Shown: positions 29,357-39,958, numbered from the stretch's first letter. The stretch is DNA of 64,000 nt from Bacteroidales bacterium (GCA_031274555.1 JAISPZ010000098.1:29801-93800); one strand, 5' to 3'. The notes: generated by a model from the letters alone, not told the origin. Numbers and translations: made by a program.

Positions 29357-30111
29357 ATTTGTTGTAGTTTCCGATGTGAAACAGAGCACTGAAATATTTG
29401 TGAATATTACTAAAAGGTTGTGCAGTCGCCACAATTCGCGTTCGACTTTTTGGATAAGGACAGGCAGTATATAGCAACTATCTGTGCTGATGGAGAAGAC
29501 GCTGACTATAACACCAATCCGCAGTCTTATATGTATAGTTCCGTCCAAATCCAAATTGTCGCAACGTAATTACCTAAAATCAATCGGCACAAGTTCCGAC
29601 CCCAAAGAGATGGAAAATCTATGTGAACAAGGTCGATTATGGTATAACAGCTATAAAAAGATGTAAATTAATTCGGTCGTTCATTGGTTTTGATGCAATG
29701 AATTAGTCTGACATCGGCTGTCAGACCAAGTTCCTTTTTAATAGGATGCTGTTACTATGAAGCAGGACTTTTTGAAAAGTCATTAAAATACTTACAATTT
29801 GCAACTCAGTGTGATAATGAACAAAAACAGCGAGAACAGATTTGATGGAATTAGATGATAAAGAATTACTTGACAGGCAGGGAGAGTATAAAATGGCAAA
29901 GTTCTATTTCCGATAAATTTCCGATATTTCCGATAAATTTCCGATAGAACGGTACATCGGGATTTGTACTAAGGGCAATGCATTTGCGACACAGCACCAT
30001 AACATATTGATAATAAGCGCATATTTCGGCGATACTCAATCAAACAATAGCAGGCAATGCCTGTCAATCTCAAACAAATCTACAACATAAGTAACTGTCG
30101 TCCCCACCACG

Positions 30112-32583
30112 CTAAAACTTTATCTCCAATTTTGCGTTCAACTGCAAAGGCGTGAGGCGGTTCGGAATACTGTACGCGCCACCGTTAAGAGTTTCTATCC
30201 AAGAGTAGGATATAGTATTGTTCATTTGGAAAATATTCAGAGCTTCCACACCGAGCCATACCTCTTTGAGATAGTGCAGAGGATTTTTCTTACTCTTGAT
30301 ACGCACCCCCCTCATCAACAAAAACGACAGCCCAATATCAACTCTTTTATATGCCGGCAGGCGCAACTTACCGCGATAGGCAAACAGGGACGGATCTTCG
30401 AGCCGACTTTTAGAGCCAGACGGAAGCCCTGTCGCATAAACAAGATTAAGATAAACCTTAAAATTCTTTTTGCGCGTAAAATAATCCTGAAAGAAAACAT
30501 TCACCGCAAATAATTGATCGGTAGGACGTGGAACCCACCCCGACGTGTGAGAAGCATCGTATGTAATATTTTCGCTCGTCTTCATAAACGAAAGCGAAAT
30601 CCATGATTCCGCACCCTCAACAAACTCCCCGCTAAAACGAAAGTCAAGCCCACCCGCATGACCACGAGAGCAGTTAAGTGCCATATAACGCACACTGATA
30701 TTATCTATTTCGTAAGGATTTAAATCATATAAATATTTGTAGTATATGTCGGTAGTAAGTTTAAAAGGTCTGTTCCAAATCTTTATAAAAAAATCATTAC
30801 CCGCAAGAACATGCACCGACTTCTGTGCCTTTACATCAGGATGAATATTTCCGTAAATATCCCTGTACTCCTTATACAGTGGCGGCTGTGCATAATGTCC
30901 GACAGCAAATCTAAAAGCTATATCCCTGCTCGAACGCGGCTTATACGTAAAATTTACTCGTGGACTTACAACAAATTCGTTATTAAAAGACGAATAAAAC
31001 ATACGCACGCCAACACAAAGATCATATTTATTTCCACTGTTAAAGTTAAATCGTGCCTGTCCATACGTTTGAAAAAAATGCGAGTAGTAGTGACTGTTCG
31101 AGCGGTAAATATCTTGTAGAATGGGGGGATATACGTTAAATCTGTTAGTGTCCCCAACAGTAGAGTAGGGCGGACCCGGAACAGAGTAATCCGAAGAATC
31201 GACGAGCGACCATTCGTTCAGGCGATCCACAAGATCCTGATACTGATAGCGTGCACCCCATTGAAGCAAAACGGAAGAAAAATTATATTCACCCTGATAA
31301 TCTAACGAAGTAAAAACGCCGTCAAGCGCATTTCGGGCGTGATTTAAATTATGACCGACACCAAGTATCTCGCCCTCAATAACTTCACTCTCTGTAACAG
31401 TAGCATCGCTCAAACGATAATAACCGTCAATATCATAACTCTCGCTTTCCTTTGTGTTGAAAAAACTGAAAATAAATTTGTGCGAACGATTTTCTTTCGG
31501 CTGATAAAGCCACGAAAGCGAAGCCATGTACGTTTCAAATTTATCCTGTTCTCTGCCGTCGAAATAGACTGTAAATACTTTTGTATCACCTGTAGAGCCA
31601 AATGTTGTGGAGCGCGTTGTGGGAACAAGATTATAGATATTATATGCGATATTTCCAAAAAGATCAATAGAATGTTTTGAATTTATTTTCCATCGTAAAA
31701 GTCCCTGAAAATCGGTAAAAGACGGTTTATAATTACCTTTCTTTTCCATAGATTTTAAGACGTATGAAGTGGACTTGTGACGCAATCCGAGAAGATACGA
31801 AAACTGTTTATTTTTTGTGATACCCTCTAAATGCAGTGAACCACCCATAAAATGTCCGCTTATTGAGCCTGCAAACTGTTCCGTAGGCTCTTTATATTTG
31901 ATGTCGAGGACAGACGACATTTTGTCGCCAAATTTTGCGTCAAAGCCACCGCTCGAAAATTGAACCGAGCTGACGAGGTCAGGATTTATAAAGCTCAATC
32001 CCTCTTGTTGTCCCGATTTAGTGAGAAAAGGACGATATACTTCAATACCGTTCACATAAACAAGATTTTCGTCAATATTGCCACCCCGCACCGAATATTG
32101 TGAACTCAACTCATTATTTGAGCGCACACCAGGGAACGTCATAAGTGCCGCTTCCACGCCACCTGTGATACCCGGTATTGACTGCGCTATTACAGGATCT
32201 ATATTCACCGTAGAGCCACGTACTGGAGCGGTGACAGTCACCGCATCTATTAAACTTTCTTTTGAAGTGATAATGATGTTTAGCGTTCTTGTCTCGTCCT
32301 TTTTTAGATTTATGTTGATATGTTTCGTTTCATATCCAATATGCGAAACGCGCACTACCAACGGTCTTTCGGCAGGCATTGAAAACTTAAAATAGCCGTT
32401 ATCGTTCGTCTGTGTGCCGTAAGATTTTACTGTGCCGATAGTTCCGATAGAAACGATAGGAAGCGGATTATAATTTTCATCATAGATGACACCCTCAACG
32501 GTCGCCATTTGTTGTTGCGCAGTGGCAATGCTTGACGTGCAGACAACCAATAGTAAACAGGTGAACACACTAAAAATCTTCAT
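30112..32583 (-). CDS. TonB-dependent receptor with carboxypeptidase-like regulatory domain
   Basis: MKIFSVFTCLLLVV signal; GVIYDENYNPLPIVSI..TNDNGYFKF; plug motif YSVRGGNIDENLVYVNGIEVYRPF; C-terminal beta-barrel. Confidence 0.88.
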   Translation of the reverse strand: MKIFSVFTCLLLVVCTSSIATAQQQMATVEGVIYDENYNPLPIVSIGTIGTVKSYGTQTNDNGYFKFSMPAERPLVVRVSHIGYETKHININLKKDETRTLNIIITSKESLIDAVTVTAPVRGSTVNIDPVIAQSIPGITGGVEAALMTFPGVRSNNELSSQYSVRGGNIDENLVYVNGIEVYRPFLTKSGQQEGLSFINPDLVSSVQFSSGGFDAKFGDKMSSVLDIKYKEPTEQFAGSISGHFMGGSLHLEGITKNKQFSYLLGLRHKSTSYVLKSMEKKGNYKPSFTDFQGLLRWKINSKHSIDLFGNIAYNIYNLVPTTRSTTFGSTGDTKVFTVYFDGREQDKFETYMASLSWLYQPKENRSHKFIFSFFNTKESESYDIDGYYRLSDATVTESEVIEGEILGVGHNLNHARNALDGVFTSLDYQGEYNFSSVLLQWGARYQYQDLVDRLNEWSLVDSSDYSVPGPPYSTVGDTNRFNVYPPILQDIYRSNSHYYSHFFQTYGQARFNFNSGNKYDLCVGVRMFYSSFNNEFVVSPRVNFTYKPRSSRDIAFRFAVGHYAQPPLYKEYRDIYGNIHPDVKAQKSVHVLAGNDFFIKIWNRPFKLTTDIYYKYLYDLNPYEIDNISVRYMALNCSRGHAGGLDFRFSGEFVEGAESWISLSFMKTSENITYDASHTSGWVPRPTDQLFAVNVFFQDYFTRKKNFKVYLNLVYATGLPSGSKSRLEDPSLFAYRGKLRLPAYKRVDIGLSFLLMRGVRIKSKKNPLHYLKEVWLGVEALNIFQMNNTISYSWIETLNGGAYSIPNRLTPLQLNAKLEIKF

Positions 32584-33448
32584 CTTCACTGCTATCTTTT
32601 TCTGATTTGGGAGGTGGCGGAGGGATATAGTCATCGTCACCGTATATCTCGAATTCTTTCTTCTGTGTTTCAATTTTTTTCGCATCTTTCTGACGTTTCC
32701 AGTCGCGAATAAATGCAGCCCACGCAAAAGGATTTAAGAGATTGTTCGGCGGGGAAAGCTGTCCTTTATAGTAAAGTTTATCAGTCACTTCTCTTACCAT
32801 TGCACTATAATTTTGTCCTGCATCCATACGAGTATTGCGTGCCAGCTCCCTAATCTTAGCCAGAGAAAAATTTCGTTTCAAAATATCCTCCTGTGTTTCA
32901 GGCAGTTTAAGATTTATAAAAGCCTCTCTAAAATCATCTTTTGAAGGCCATGGATAAATAAACGTAGTAGGAAGCATATACGTATCTTGAGCCATAGACT
33001 GCACGATAGAATACGCATCCGCCGAAACAGTATCAGGGATAGTGTAGGACACGGGCACATAGCCGATAGAGGAGAACAAAAGTGTCTGACCTGATGTCAC
33101 AACGAGTGAAAAAAAACCGTTAAAGTCAGAAACCGTTCCCTGTGAAGTGCCTTGAATAAGAACAGTCGCGAATGGAACTGCAAGAGTATCCGTTGCACCC
33201 ACAATAATGCCCGAAAGTTGAATTACTTCAGGTTTAGAATACAGAGGATTTAGCAGAGTAAAGAACAAAAGTAACGCAAGAAAACCGCGTTTAAAGAGGA
33301 ACAGTGCAGGAAGACCGCGTTTAAAGAGGAGCAGTGCAGGAAAACCGCGTTTAAAGAGGAACAGTGCAGGAAGACCGCGTTTAAACAGAGTTAGTGACAA
33401 AAGCAATGCAAGAAAATTGCGCTTAAAAAATGTGATTGTTTCCTGCAT
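32570..33448 (-). CDS. Carboxypeptidase-like regulatory domain (CarbopepD_reg-2) protein
   Basis: VIQLSGIIVGATDTLAVPFATVLIQGTSQGTVSDFNGFFSLVVTSGQTLLFSSIGYVPV; overlaps the TonB receptor start. Confidence 0.8.
   Translation of the reverse strand: MQETITFFKRNFLALLLSLTLFKRGLPALFLFKRGFPALLLFKRGLPALFLFKRGFLALLLFFTLLNPLYSKPEVIQLSGIIVGATDTLAVPFATVLIQGTSQGTVSDFNGFFSLVVTSGQTLLFSSIGYVPVSYTIPDTVSADAYSIVQSMAQDTYMLPTTFIYPWPSKDDFREAFINLKLPETQEDILKRNFSLAKIRELARNTRMDAGQNYSAMVREVTDKLYYKGQLSPPNNLLNPFAWAAFIRDWKRQKDAKKIETQKKEFEIYGDDDYIPPPPPKSEKDSSEDEDF
33281..33400 (-). repeat. 30-bp (10-aa) tandem repeat in the N-terminal/signal region of the 32570..33448 CDS
   Basis: AARACCGCGTTTAAAGAGGARCAGTGCAGG at 33281, 33311, 33341, 33371; encodes LFKRGLPALF. 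Confidence 0.92.
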
Positions 33449-33536
33449 AATAAAAATATAAAACTTCTAAATCAGCCAAAGTTACGGCTTTTTTAGAAGT
33501 TTTGAAAGTATTGTGACCCCGAAGGGCAAAAAATTA

Positions 33537-33776
33537 TTACAAACGCAGGAGCCCATTCTTTTCGGCTTCCACAAGACAGGCATAAATACCCTTTTTGTTG
33601 ATATTACGAATACCATGAGCCGACACTTTGAGCGTAATCCAAGCGTCTTCCTCCGGGACATAAAATTTCTTTATCTGCAAATTTGGATAAAATTTGCGTT
33701 TTGTTTTAATATTCGAGTGAGAAACATGATTACCTGTTATCACTCTTTTTCCTGTGATTTCGCATACTTTAGACAT
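33537..33776 (-). CDS. rpmB: 50S ribosomal protein L28
   Basis: MSKVCEITGKRVITGNHVSHSNIKTKRKFYPNLQ. Confidence 0.93.
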   Translation of the reverse strand: MSKVCEITGKRVITGNHVSHSNIKTKRKFYPNLQIKKFYVPEEDAWITLKVSAHGIRNINKKGIYACLVEAEKNGLLRL

Positions 33777-33859
33777 GTCTTAATCTTTTAAGAATTTACA
33801 AAAGGGCTGCAAAGTTAAGAATTTCTCGTTAAAAACAAAAATTTTATAGAAAAAATATT

Positions 33860-33946
33860 GCAATATTTGCATTTTGAGGTGCTATGCGTAAGTTACGAAC
33901 ACTGATGTCTTAACAATTTGCAGCACCTCAAAATGCAAATGTGCCC
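33860..33946. mobile_element. MITE-like palindromic element (family M), copy B
   Basis: TTTGCATTTTGAGGTGCTATGCGTAAGTTACGAACACTGATGTCTTAACAATTTGCAGCACCTCAAAATGCAAATGTGCCC. Confidence 0.85.
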
Positions 33947-34046
33947 AGGTGTGCCCAGGAATATGACCAAAAGATTGTAAAAATTCTCTAAATTTGCCGT
34001 TTGACAAAAATCTGACAGGATGTTCAGGTGCAATCAGGACAAGGAT

Positions 34047-37000
34047 ATGGATAAATACAACGAATATAAAGGGCTTCAACTTACCCGGATTAGCGAGGAA
34101 GTGCGAAAATTTTGGGAAGAAAACGGCATTTTTGAAAAAAGTTTGAAGCAGCGAAAAGGCAAAACACCTTACGTCTTTTACGAAGGACCGCCATCTGCTA
34201 ACGGCGTTCCGGGCATTCATCACGTAATGGCTCGCACGATAAAAGATATTTTTTGTCGCTATAAAACCCTTAAAGGGCATTATGTAGAACGCAAGGCAGG
34301 CTGGGATACGCATGGACTTCCTGTAGAACTCGGCGTAGAAAAAATGCTCGGTATCACGAAAGAGGACATCGGCAAAAAAATATCGGTAGAAGAATACAAC
34401 GCCGCCTGTCGCAGGGAAGTTATGAAATATAAGGATTTATGGGATGAAATAACTCAAAAAATGGGCTATTGGGTGGACTTGACAGATCCATATATTACTT
34501 TCGATAATAAATATATAGAAACTTGCTGGTATCTTTTAAAACAATTTTACCAAAAGGACTTACTTTACAAAGGCTTTACAATTCAGCCGTATTCGCCCGC
34601 TGCAGGAACAGGTTTATCTTCGCACGAACTCAATTTACCCGGCTGTTATCAAACAGTAAAAGACCAGACAGTTGTTGCACAGTTTAAGGTAATTTCTGAT
34701 TTTAGCAAGATTTTTGGCGCAAATGGTTCAAATGGCGCAAATGGTTCAAACATCGTAAATTCAGGCGACCTTTACTTTCTCGCGTGGACGACAACCCCCT
34801 GGACGCTTCCGTCAAACACCGCCCTCTGCGTAGGGGAGAAGATAGACTACGTTGTGGTTGCCACATATAATCCCTACACAGGAAAAGAAGAAACAGTTAT
34901 TCTCGGACGTGATTTGCTGGGGAAATATTTTGCTTCCGAAGCGGAAGTTTCAACAATAGAGGAAATGCAGGCGAAACGTGCCGAAAATCCAGATAGCAAA
35001 ACAATTCCATACTGCGTACTGAAAGCGTTGAAAGGCAGCGACCTCACAGGTATTCATTACGAGCAGCTAATTCCATGGACGCAGCCCGAAGACGGTGACG
35101 CTTTCCGCGTAATAGCAGGCGACTTCGTCACAACCGAAGACGGCACAGGCATAGTGCATATCGCCCCAAGTTTCGGCGCGGACGACTTTCGCGTAGCAAA
35201 GAAAAACGGAATAGGCTCTCTTACGCTTGTGGACAAGCAAGGGCGGTTTACCGAACAGGCGGCGGACGGCTTTGCAGGTCGTTATGTAAAGCCACAATAC
35301 GAAGAAAATTACGACCCCAAAACGAGTATAAGCGTTGATGTCGATATTATCGTTATGCTCAAACAGCAGAACAAAGCATTCAAAATAGAAAAGCACGAAC
35401 ATAGTTATCCTCACTGTTGGCGTACAGATAAGCCCATTCTTTACTATCCTCTCGACTCATGGTTTATCCGTACAACGTCCGTTAAGGACAGGATGATTTC
35501 ACTCAATAAAACGATAAATTGGAAGCCCGAAAGCACAGGCACAGGTCGCTTTGGCAACTGGCTCGAAAATCTTGTTGATTGGAACCTGTCCCGCTCCCGA
35601 TATTGGGGTATTCCGCTTCCTGTTTGGACAACTGCCGACCGTGTCGAACAAATTTGTGTTGGCTCGCTCGAAGAACTCAAAAACGAGATAGAGAAAGCAG
35701 TAAAGGCAGGGGTAATGCAGAGCAATCCGCTCGCCGACTTTGTACCAAATGATTTCTCCTCAGAAAATTATCAAAAGTTTGATATGCACCGTCCGTACGT
35801 GGACGACATAGTTCTCGTTTCCGCAAGTGGCAAAAAAATGTTCCGCGAAAGCGACCTTATAGACGTGTGGTTCGACAGTGGCTCTATGCCGTACGCACAA
35901 CTTCACTATCCATTTGAAAATGCAGATAAATTCAAAACAAATTTTCCTGCAGATTTTATTGCCGAAGGTGTCGATCAAACACGCGGATGGTTTTTTACGC
36001 TTCATGCAATTTCTTCAATGCTTTTCAATTCCGTTGCGTACAAAAATGTCGTTTCCAATGGACTTGTTCTTGACAAGAACGGCAACAAGATGTCCAAACG
36101 TCTTGGCAACGGTGTTGATCCTTTTGAAACGATAGATAAATATGGCGCAGACGCTACACGTTGGTACATGATTACAAATGCCCAGCCGTGGGAAAATTTA
36201 AAATTCGACTTAGAGGGCATTGCAGAAGTTCAACGTAAATTTTTCGGGACTCTCTACAACACATACAGTTTCTTTTCGCTCTACGCAAACATAGATGGAT
36301 TTAATTACAGAGAGCAGGACGTTAGCGAGCGCCCCGAACTCGACAGATGGATTTTATCCGAACTCAACACCCTTATAAAAAATGTTGATAGTGCTTACAG
36401 CGAATATGAGCCGACCCGTGCGGGAAGACTTGTTCAGGAGTTTGTAGATGCGCATTTAAGTAATTGGTATGTACGTTTGAGTAGAAGACGTTTTTGGAAA
36501 AGCGAGGAAGTGCAGGACAAACTTTCTGCGTACCAGACCCTCTACACTTGCTTAAATACCGTAGCAAAACTTATTTCCCCGATTGCTCCATTTTTTGCAG
36601 ACAGACTGTATCAAGATCTAAATTCCGTAACAGGAAAAGAAGAGTGCATATCAGTCCACCTTGCAGATTTCCCTAAGGCAGACGACACGAGTATTGACAG
36701 CAATTTAGAGGAGAGAATGGAACTCGCACAAAGAATTTGTTCCATAATTTTATCGCTTCGCAAGAAGACCAACTTGCGCGTCCGTCAGCCATTATCAAGG
36801 GTTTTAATACCTGTGTTAAATGAGCATTTTCAAAAGCAGATAGAAAATATTTCTTCGCTTATACTGTCGGAAGTCAATGTAAAAAAGATAGAATTTTTGA
36901 CAGACACTTCGCTTCTGGCAAAAAAAATAAAACCAAATTTCAAGGCACTCGGTCCGCGCTACGGAAAGTTAATGAAAGACGTTGCGACAGCAATCACAGC

Positions 37001-37442
37001 ATTTTCGCAAGAGCAGATTTCTGCCATTGAGCAGAACGAAAATATTTCTCTCGATATTGCCGGACAGCAGGTAGAAATTCTGTTGAGTGATGTAGAAATT
37101 TATACGGAAGATGTCCCTGGATTTGCCGTTGCAACAGAGGGAACTGTTACGGTTGCTTTGGATATTCAACTGACAGAAGAACTGAAAGGTGAGGGGCTTG
37201 CGCGTGAACTAATAAATCGTATTCAGAACATGCGTAAAGAAAAAGGATTTGAAGTTACAGACAGGATTATTGTTAGCGTTGTGATTTCCACAGAATTGGA
37301 ATTTGCTATTAAGCAAAATCTTGACTACATTTGTACTGAAACGCTCGCAAAGGAATTTAATTTCACAGAGGGGACACTCTCTGATGTTGTTGATTTGGGT
37401 GATGGAGTGAGTGTTATGATTGCTTTGCAAAAAGTTAATTAA
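34047..37442 (+). CDS. ileS: Isoleucyl-tRNA synthetase
   Basis: YEGPPSANGVPGIHHVMARTIKD; KAGWDTHGLPVE; NKMSKRLGNG (KMSKR). Confidence 0.96.
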   Translation: MDKYNEYKGLQLTRISEEVRKFWEENGIFEKSLKQRKGKTPYVFYEGPPSANGVPGIHHVMARTIKDIFCRYKTLKGHYVERKAGWDTHGLPVELGVEKMLGITKEDIGKKISVEEYNAACRREVMKYKDLWDEITQKMGYWVDLTDPYITFDNKYIETCWYLLKQFYQKDLLYKGFTIQPYSPAAGTGLSSHELNLPGCYQTVKDQTVVAQFKVISDFSKIFGANGSNGANGSNIVNSGDLYFLAWTTTPWTLPSNTALCVGEKIDYVVVATYNPYTGKEETVILGRDLLGKYFASEAEVSTIEEMQAKRAENPDSKTIPYCVLKALKGSDLTGIHYEQLIPWTQPEDGDAFRVIAGDFVTTEDGTGIVHIAPSFGADDFRVAKKNGIGSLTLVDKQGRFTEQAADGFAGRYVKPQYEENYDPKTSISVDVDIIVMLKQQNKAFKIEKHEHSYPHCWRTDKPILYYPLDSWFIRTTSVKDRMISLNKTINWKPESTGTGRFGNWLENLVDWNLSRSRYWGIPLPVWTTADRVEQICVGSLEELKNEIEKAVKAGVMQSNPLADFVPNDFSSENYQKFDMHRPYVDDIVLVSASGKKMFRESDLIDVWFDSGSMPYAQLHYPFENADKFKTNFPADFIAEGVDQTRGWFFTLHAISSMLFNSVAYKNVVSNGLVLDKNGNKMSKRLGNGVDPFETIDKYGADATRWYMITNAQPWENLKFDLEGIAEVQRKFFGTLYNTYSFFSLYANIDGFNYREQDVSERPELDRWILSELNTLIKNVDSAYSEYEPTRAGRLVQEFVDAHLSNWYVRLSRRRFWKSEEVQDKLSAYQTLYTCLNTVAKLISPIAPFFADRLYQDLNSVTGKEECISVHLADFPKADDTSIDSNLEERMELAQRICSIILSLRKKTNLRVRQPLSRVLIPVLNEHFQKQIENISSLILSEVNVKKIEFLTDTSLLAKKIKPNFKALGPRYGKLMKDVATAITAFSQEQISAIEQNENISLDIAGQQVEILLSDVEIYTEDVPGFAVATEGTVTVALDIQLTEELKGEGLARELINRIQNMRKEKGFEVTDRIIVSVVISTELEFAIKQNLDYICTETLAKEFNFTEGTLSDVVDLGDGVSVMIALQKVN

Positions 37443-37526
37443 AGAGTATAAGTAGTAAAAAAATAAAACGAATGCAAAATAGATAATTAAAAATGATTAG
37501 TTTTGCATAAAGACAAGGAGGAAGAT

Positions 37527-38570
37527 ATGTCAATGAAACCAAAAAAGGCAACAAAGAAAAATGTTGCGAAGAAGACGGCTGTTAAGAAAGCCGTAACAAA
37601 AAAGCCTGTTGCAAAAGCGGCAGCGAAAAAAGTGGCACCTAAAAAGCCTGAAACGCCTAAAAAGCCTAAAGAGACAGTTGCGAAAATAGCAGTAAAAAAA
37701 GCTACTGCAAAAAAATCGGTTGCGAAGCCTGTTGTAAAAAAAGTTGTGGCGAAGAAGCCTGAGGTAAAAGTAGTAGCTAAAAAAGTTGTGGCGAAAAAGC
37801 CTGCGGTAAAGGCGGTAGCTAAAAAGGTTGCGGCGAAGAAGCCTGCGGCAAAGGTGGCAGCTAAAAAAGTTGCGGCAAAGAAGCCTGCGGTAAAGGTGGC
37901 TAAAAAAGTTGCGGCGAAAAAGCCTGCGGTAAAGGCGGTAGTTAAAAAGGTTGCGGCGAAGAAGCCTGTTGTGAAAAAAGCAGTAGTAAAAAAAGTTGTT
38001 GCAAAAACTGTGGCGAAAGTTACTGAAAAAAAAGTCGTGGCAAAGAAGTCCATTACTAAACCAGCAGTTAAAAAATCTCAACCTGTTAAAACGCTTTCTG
38101 GAAAGCCTATTGTGAAATCAACATTAAAAATAATTTCCGAGCACGCGACACTCCTAAAAAATGAGGCGGTAAATCTAATCAACAAAGGGAAAGAAAAATT
38201 TCGTTATTCCGACGAGGAGCTTGCCGAGTTCAAAAGAATTATTGAGGAAAAGTTAGAGACGGCAAGACACAATCTTGTTGTTCTGAAAGAGGCGTACGCC
38301 AATACAGGGGAAAACGATATAAACGATACGTCCCCTTCTTTTAAAGTACTTGAAGAAGGCTATCAAGTCCTTTCAAAGGAAGAAAACGCTCAACTTGCGG
38401 CACGTCAGCAAAAGTTTATTTCCGCTCTCGAATCCGCCCTTGTTCGCATTGCAAACAAGACGTACGGCATCTGTCGCGAAACAGGCAAGTTAATCGAAAA
38501 AGAACGTCTTAAAATCGTTCCTCACGCAACGCTTAGCATCGAAGCCAAGCGCGACCAAAACAAGAAGTGA
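37527..38570 (+). CDS. Histone-H1-like Lys/Ala-rich tail fused to a TraR/DksA-like C-terminal domain
   Basis: ~200 aa of AKKVAAKKPAVK repeats followed by YSDEELAEFKRIIEEKLETAR...RIANKTYGICRETGKLIEKERLKIVPHATLSIEAK. Confidence 0.85.
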   Translation: MSMKPKKATKKNVAKKTAVKKAVTKKPVAKAAAKKVAPKKPETPKKPKETVAKIAVKKATAKKSVAKPVVKKVVAKKPEVKVVAKKVVAKKPAVKAVAKKVAAKKPAAKVAAKKVAAKKPAVKVAKKVAAKKPAVKAVVKKVAAKKPVVKKAVVKKVVAKTVAKVTEKKVVAKKSITKPAVKKSQPVKTLSGKPIVKSTLKIISEHATLLKNEAVNLINKGKEKFRYSDEELAEFKRIIEEKLETARHNLVVLKEAYANTGENDINDTSPSFKVLEEGYQVLSKEENAQLAARQQKFISALESALVRIANKTYGICRETGKLIEKERLKIVPHATLSIEAKRDQNKK

Positions 38571-39154
38571 AGAAGAAATATTTGCCTTTTGTAGTCGTAG
38601 CAGCTATTCTGCTTATAGACCAATTAACAAAATTCCTCGTCAAGTTAAATATGTCCCTTGGCGAGGAAATTGTTCTGTTTGATTGGTTTCGTATTCATTT
38701 TGTAGAAAATGAGGGGATGGCTTTTGGAATGTCGCTTGGGTCTGAATGGGGCAAATTCCTTTTAAGTTTATTCCGTATAGTGGCAATATCACTACTTGTT
38801 TGGTATATATCTAAGATGGTAAAGAAAGGTGTAGAAACCAACTTGCGCATAGCCTCTTTGTCGCTTATATTGGCGGGTGCGGCTGGAAATATGCTTGACA
38901 GTGCTTTCTACGGATTGATTTTTTCTGACAGCTATTTTCGTGTCGCAGAATTTTTGCCACAGCAGGGATACGCACCATTTCTTTTCGGAAAGGTCGTAGA
39001 TATGCTTTACTTTCCACTCTTTAAAATAGGGGACTTCACCTTTTTCGACCCTGTCTTCAACGTAGCCGATTCCGCCATAACAATCGGCTTTGTCTTGTTC
39101 TTCCTATCCCAAGTAAAAATCTCAAAAACCTCCCACAAACAGGCGAATATTTAA
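38567..39154 (+). CDS. lspA: Lipoprotein signal peptidase (signal peptidase II)
   Basis: LLIDQLTKFLVK; FVENEGMAFGM; GAAGNMLDS; FNVADSAITIG. Confidence 0.92.
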   Translation: MKKKYLPFVVVAAILLIDQLTKFLVKLNMSLGEEIVLFDWFRIHFVENEGMAFGMSLGSEWGKFLLSLFRIVAISLLVWYISKMVKKGVETNLRIASLSLILAGAAGNMLDSAFYGLIFSDSYFRVAEFLPQQGYAPFLFGKVVDMLYFPLFKIGDFTFFDPVFNVADSAITIGFVLFFLSQVKISKTSHKQANI

Positions 39155-39174
39155 TATCTAAACGTAAGTCTATT

Positions 39175-39684
39175 TCAGCGAAACCTCATTTCGTCTTTCA
39201 ATTCTTCCATTAAATTGAACACAATAGGACACATCGAATAACAGGACAGCATTTGCCATAAACGGGAAATAAATCTATCTTCCTGTGTATAAGGATACAT
39301 TCGACAATTTTGGGGACGAATTTCATAAATGCTGCACTCTTTACCTTTCAGATAACGGCAGGGTCTATTCTTAAAACAAATATTGTCCTCAAATTCATCT
39401 TTTTCGCAGAACTGATTTTTATATTCCTCTGTTGAGATACCATCTAATTTGGCATACCTCTCAATATCATCCGAATGAACTTCGGGGTTCAATTCTATGC
39501 AGCAATTACCACATTGTGTACAATCAATTTCTCTTGTAATTTCACTATGCAAGCGATGAACAATCTCATCCACATCCTCACTGTTTTTTCCTTTCAAAAA
39601 TGTTCGAAATCGTATGTTTTCGTCTTCTCGAATATCAGCAAGAGCCTCTATTTTACCTAAATCAGTTTCCCTTAATTGTTTCAT
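39175..39684 (-). CDS. YkgJ-family cysteine cluster protein
   Basis: CTQCGNCCIEL...CRYLKGKECSIYEIRPQNCRMYPY. Confidence 0.85.
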   Translation of the reverse strand: MKQLRETDLGKIEALADIREDENIRFRTFLKGKNSEDVDEIVHRLHSEITREIDCTQCGNCCIELNPEVHSDDIERYAKLDGISTEEYKNQFCEKDEFEDNICFKNRPCRYLKGKECSIYEIRPQNCRMYPYTQEDRFISRLWQMLSCYSMCPIVFNLMEELKDEMRFR

Positions 39685-39950
39685 GTCAAATGTTATAAAT
39701 TTCTATATAATTTGTCGTGAAATTAGTCCACAACGCAAAAATAGAAAAAATGATTGTTTTATGCAAGACAATTGCAGGGCAAACGCATTATAAAATTATC
39801 TGACAGATATACAGTGATTTGTAAAATCGAATGTTGTCAATTTTTGCAAAAATAGCAAAAGCCAACATTTGATTATCAGAATATTATATGCGTAAAATAT
39901 TTATAATGCGTTTGCTCTGAAGAAATAATTTGTTTCCAAATAAAGAAACT

Positions 39951-39958
39951 TGTATCTT
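39951..39958 (+). promoter_or_regulatory. Promoter of TA operon
   Basis: TATCTTTG with TTTG about 20 nt upstream in ATTTGTTTCCAAATAAAGAAACTTGTATCTTTG. Confidence 0.6.

Noticed and set aside
37487-38081. Antisense ORFs (188 and 183 aa) opposite the H1-DksA gene
   Set aside because: Low-complexity mirror translations of the Lys/Ala repeat; no start context or family resemblance.
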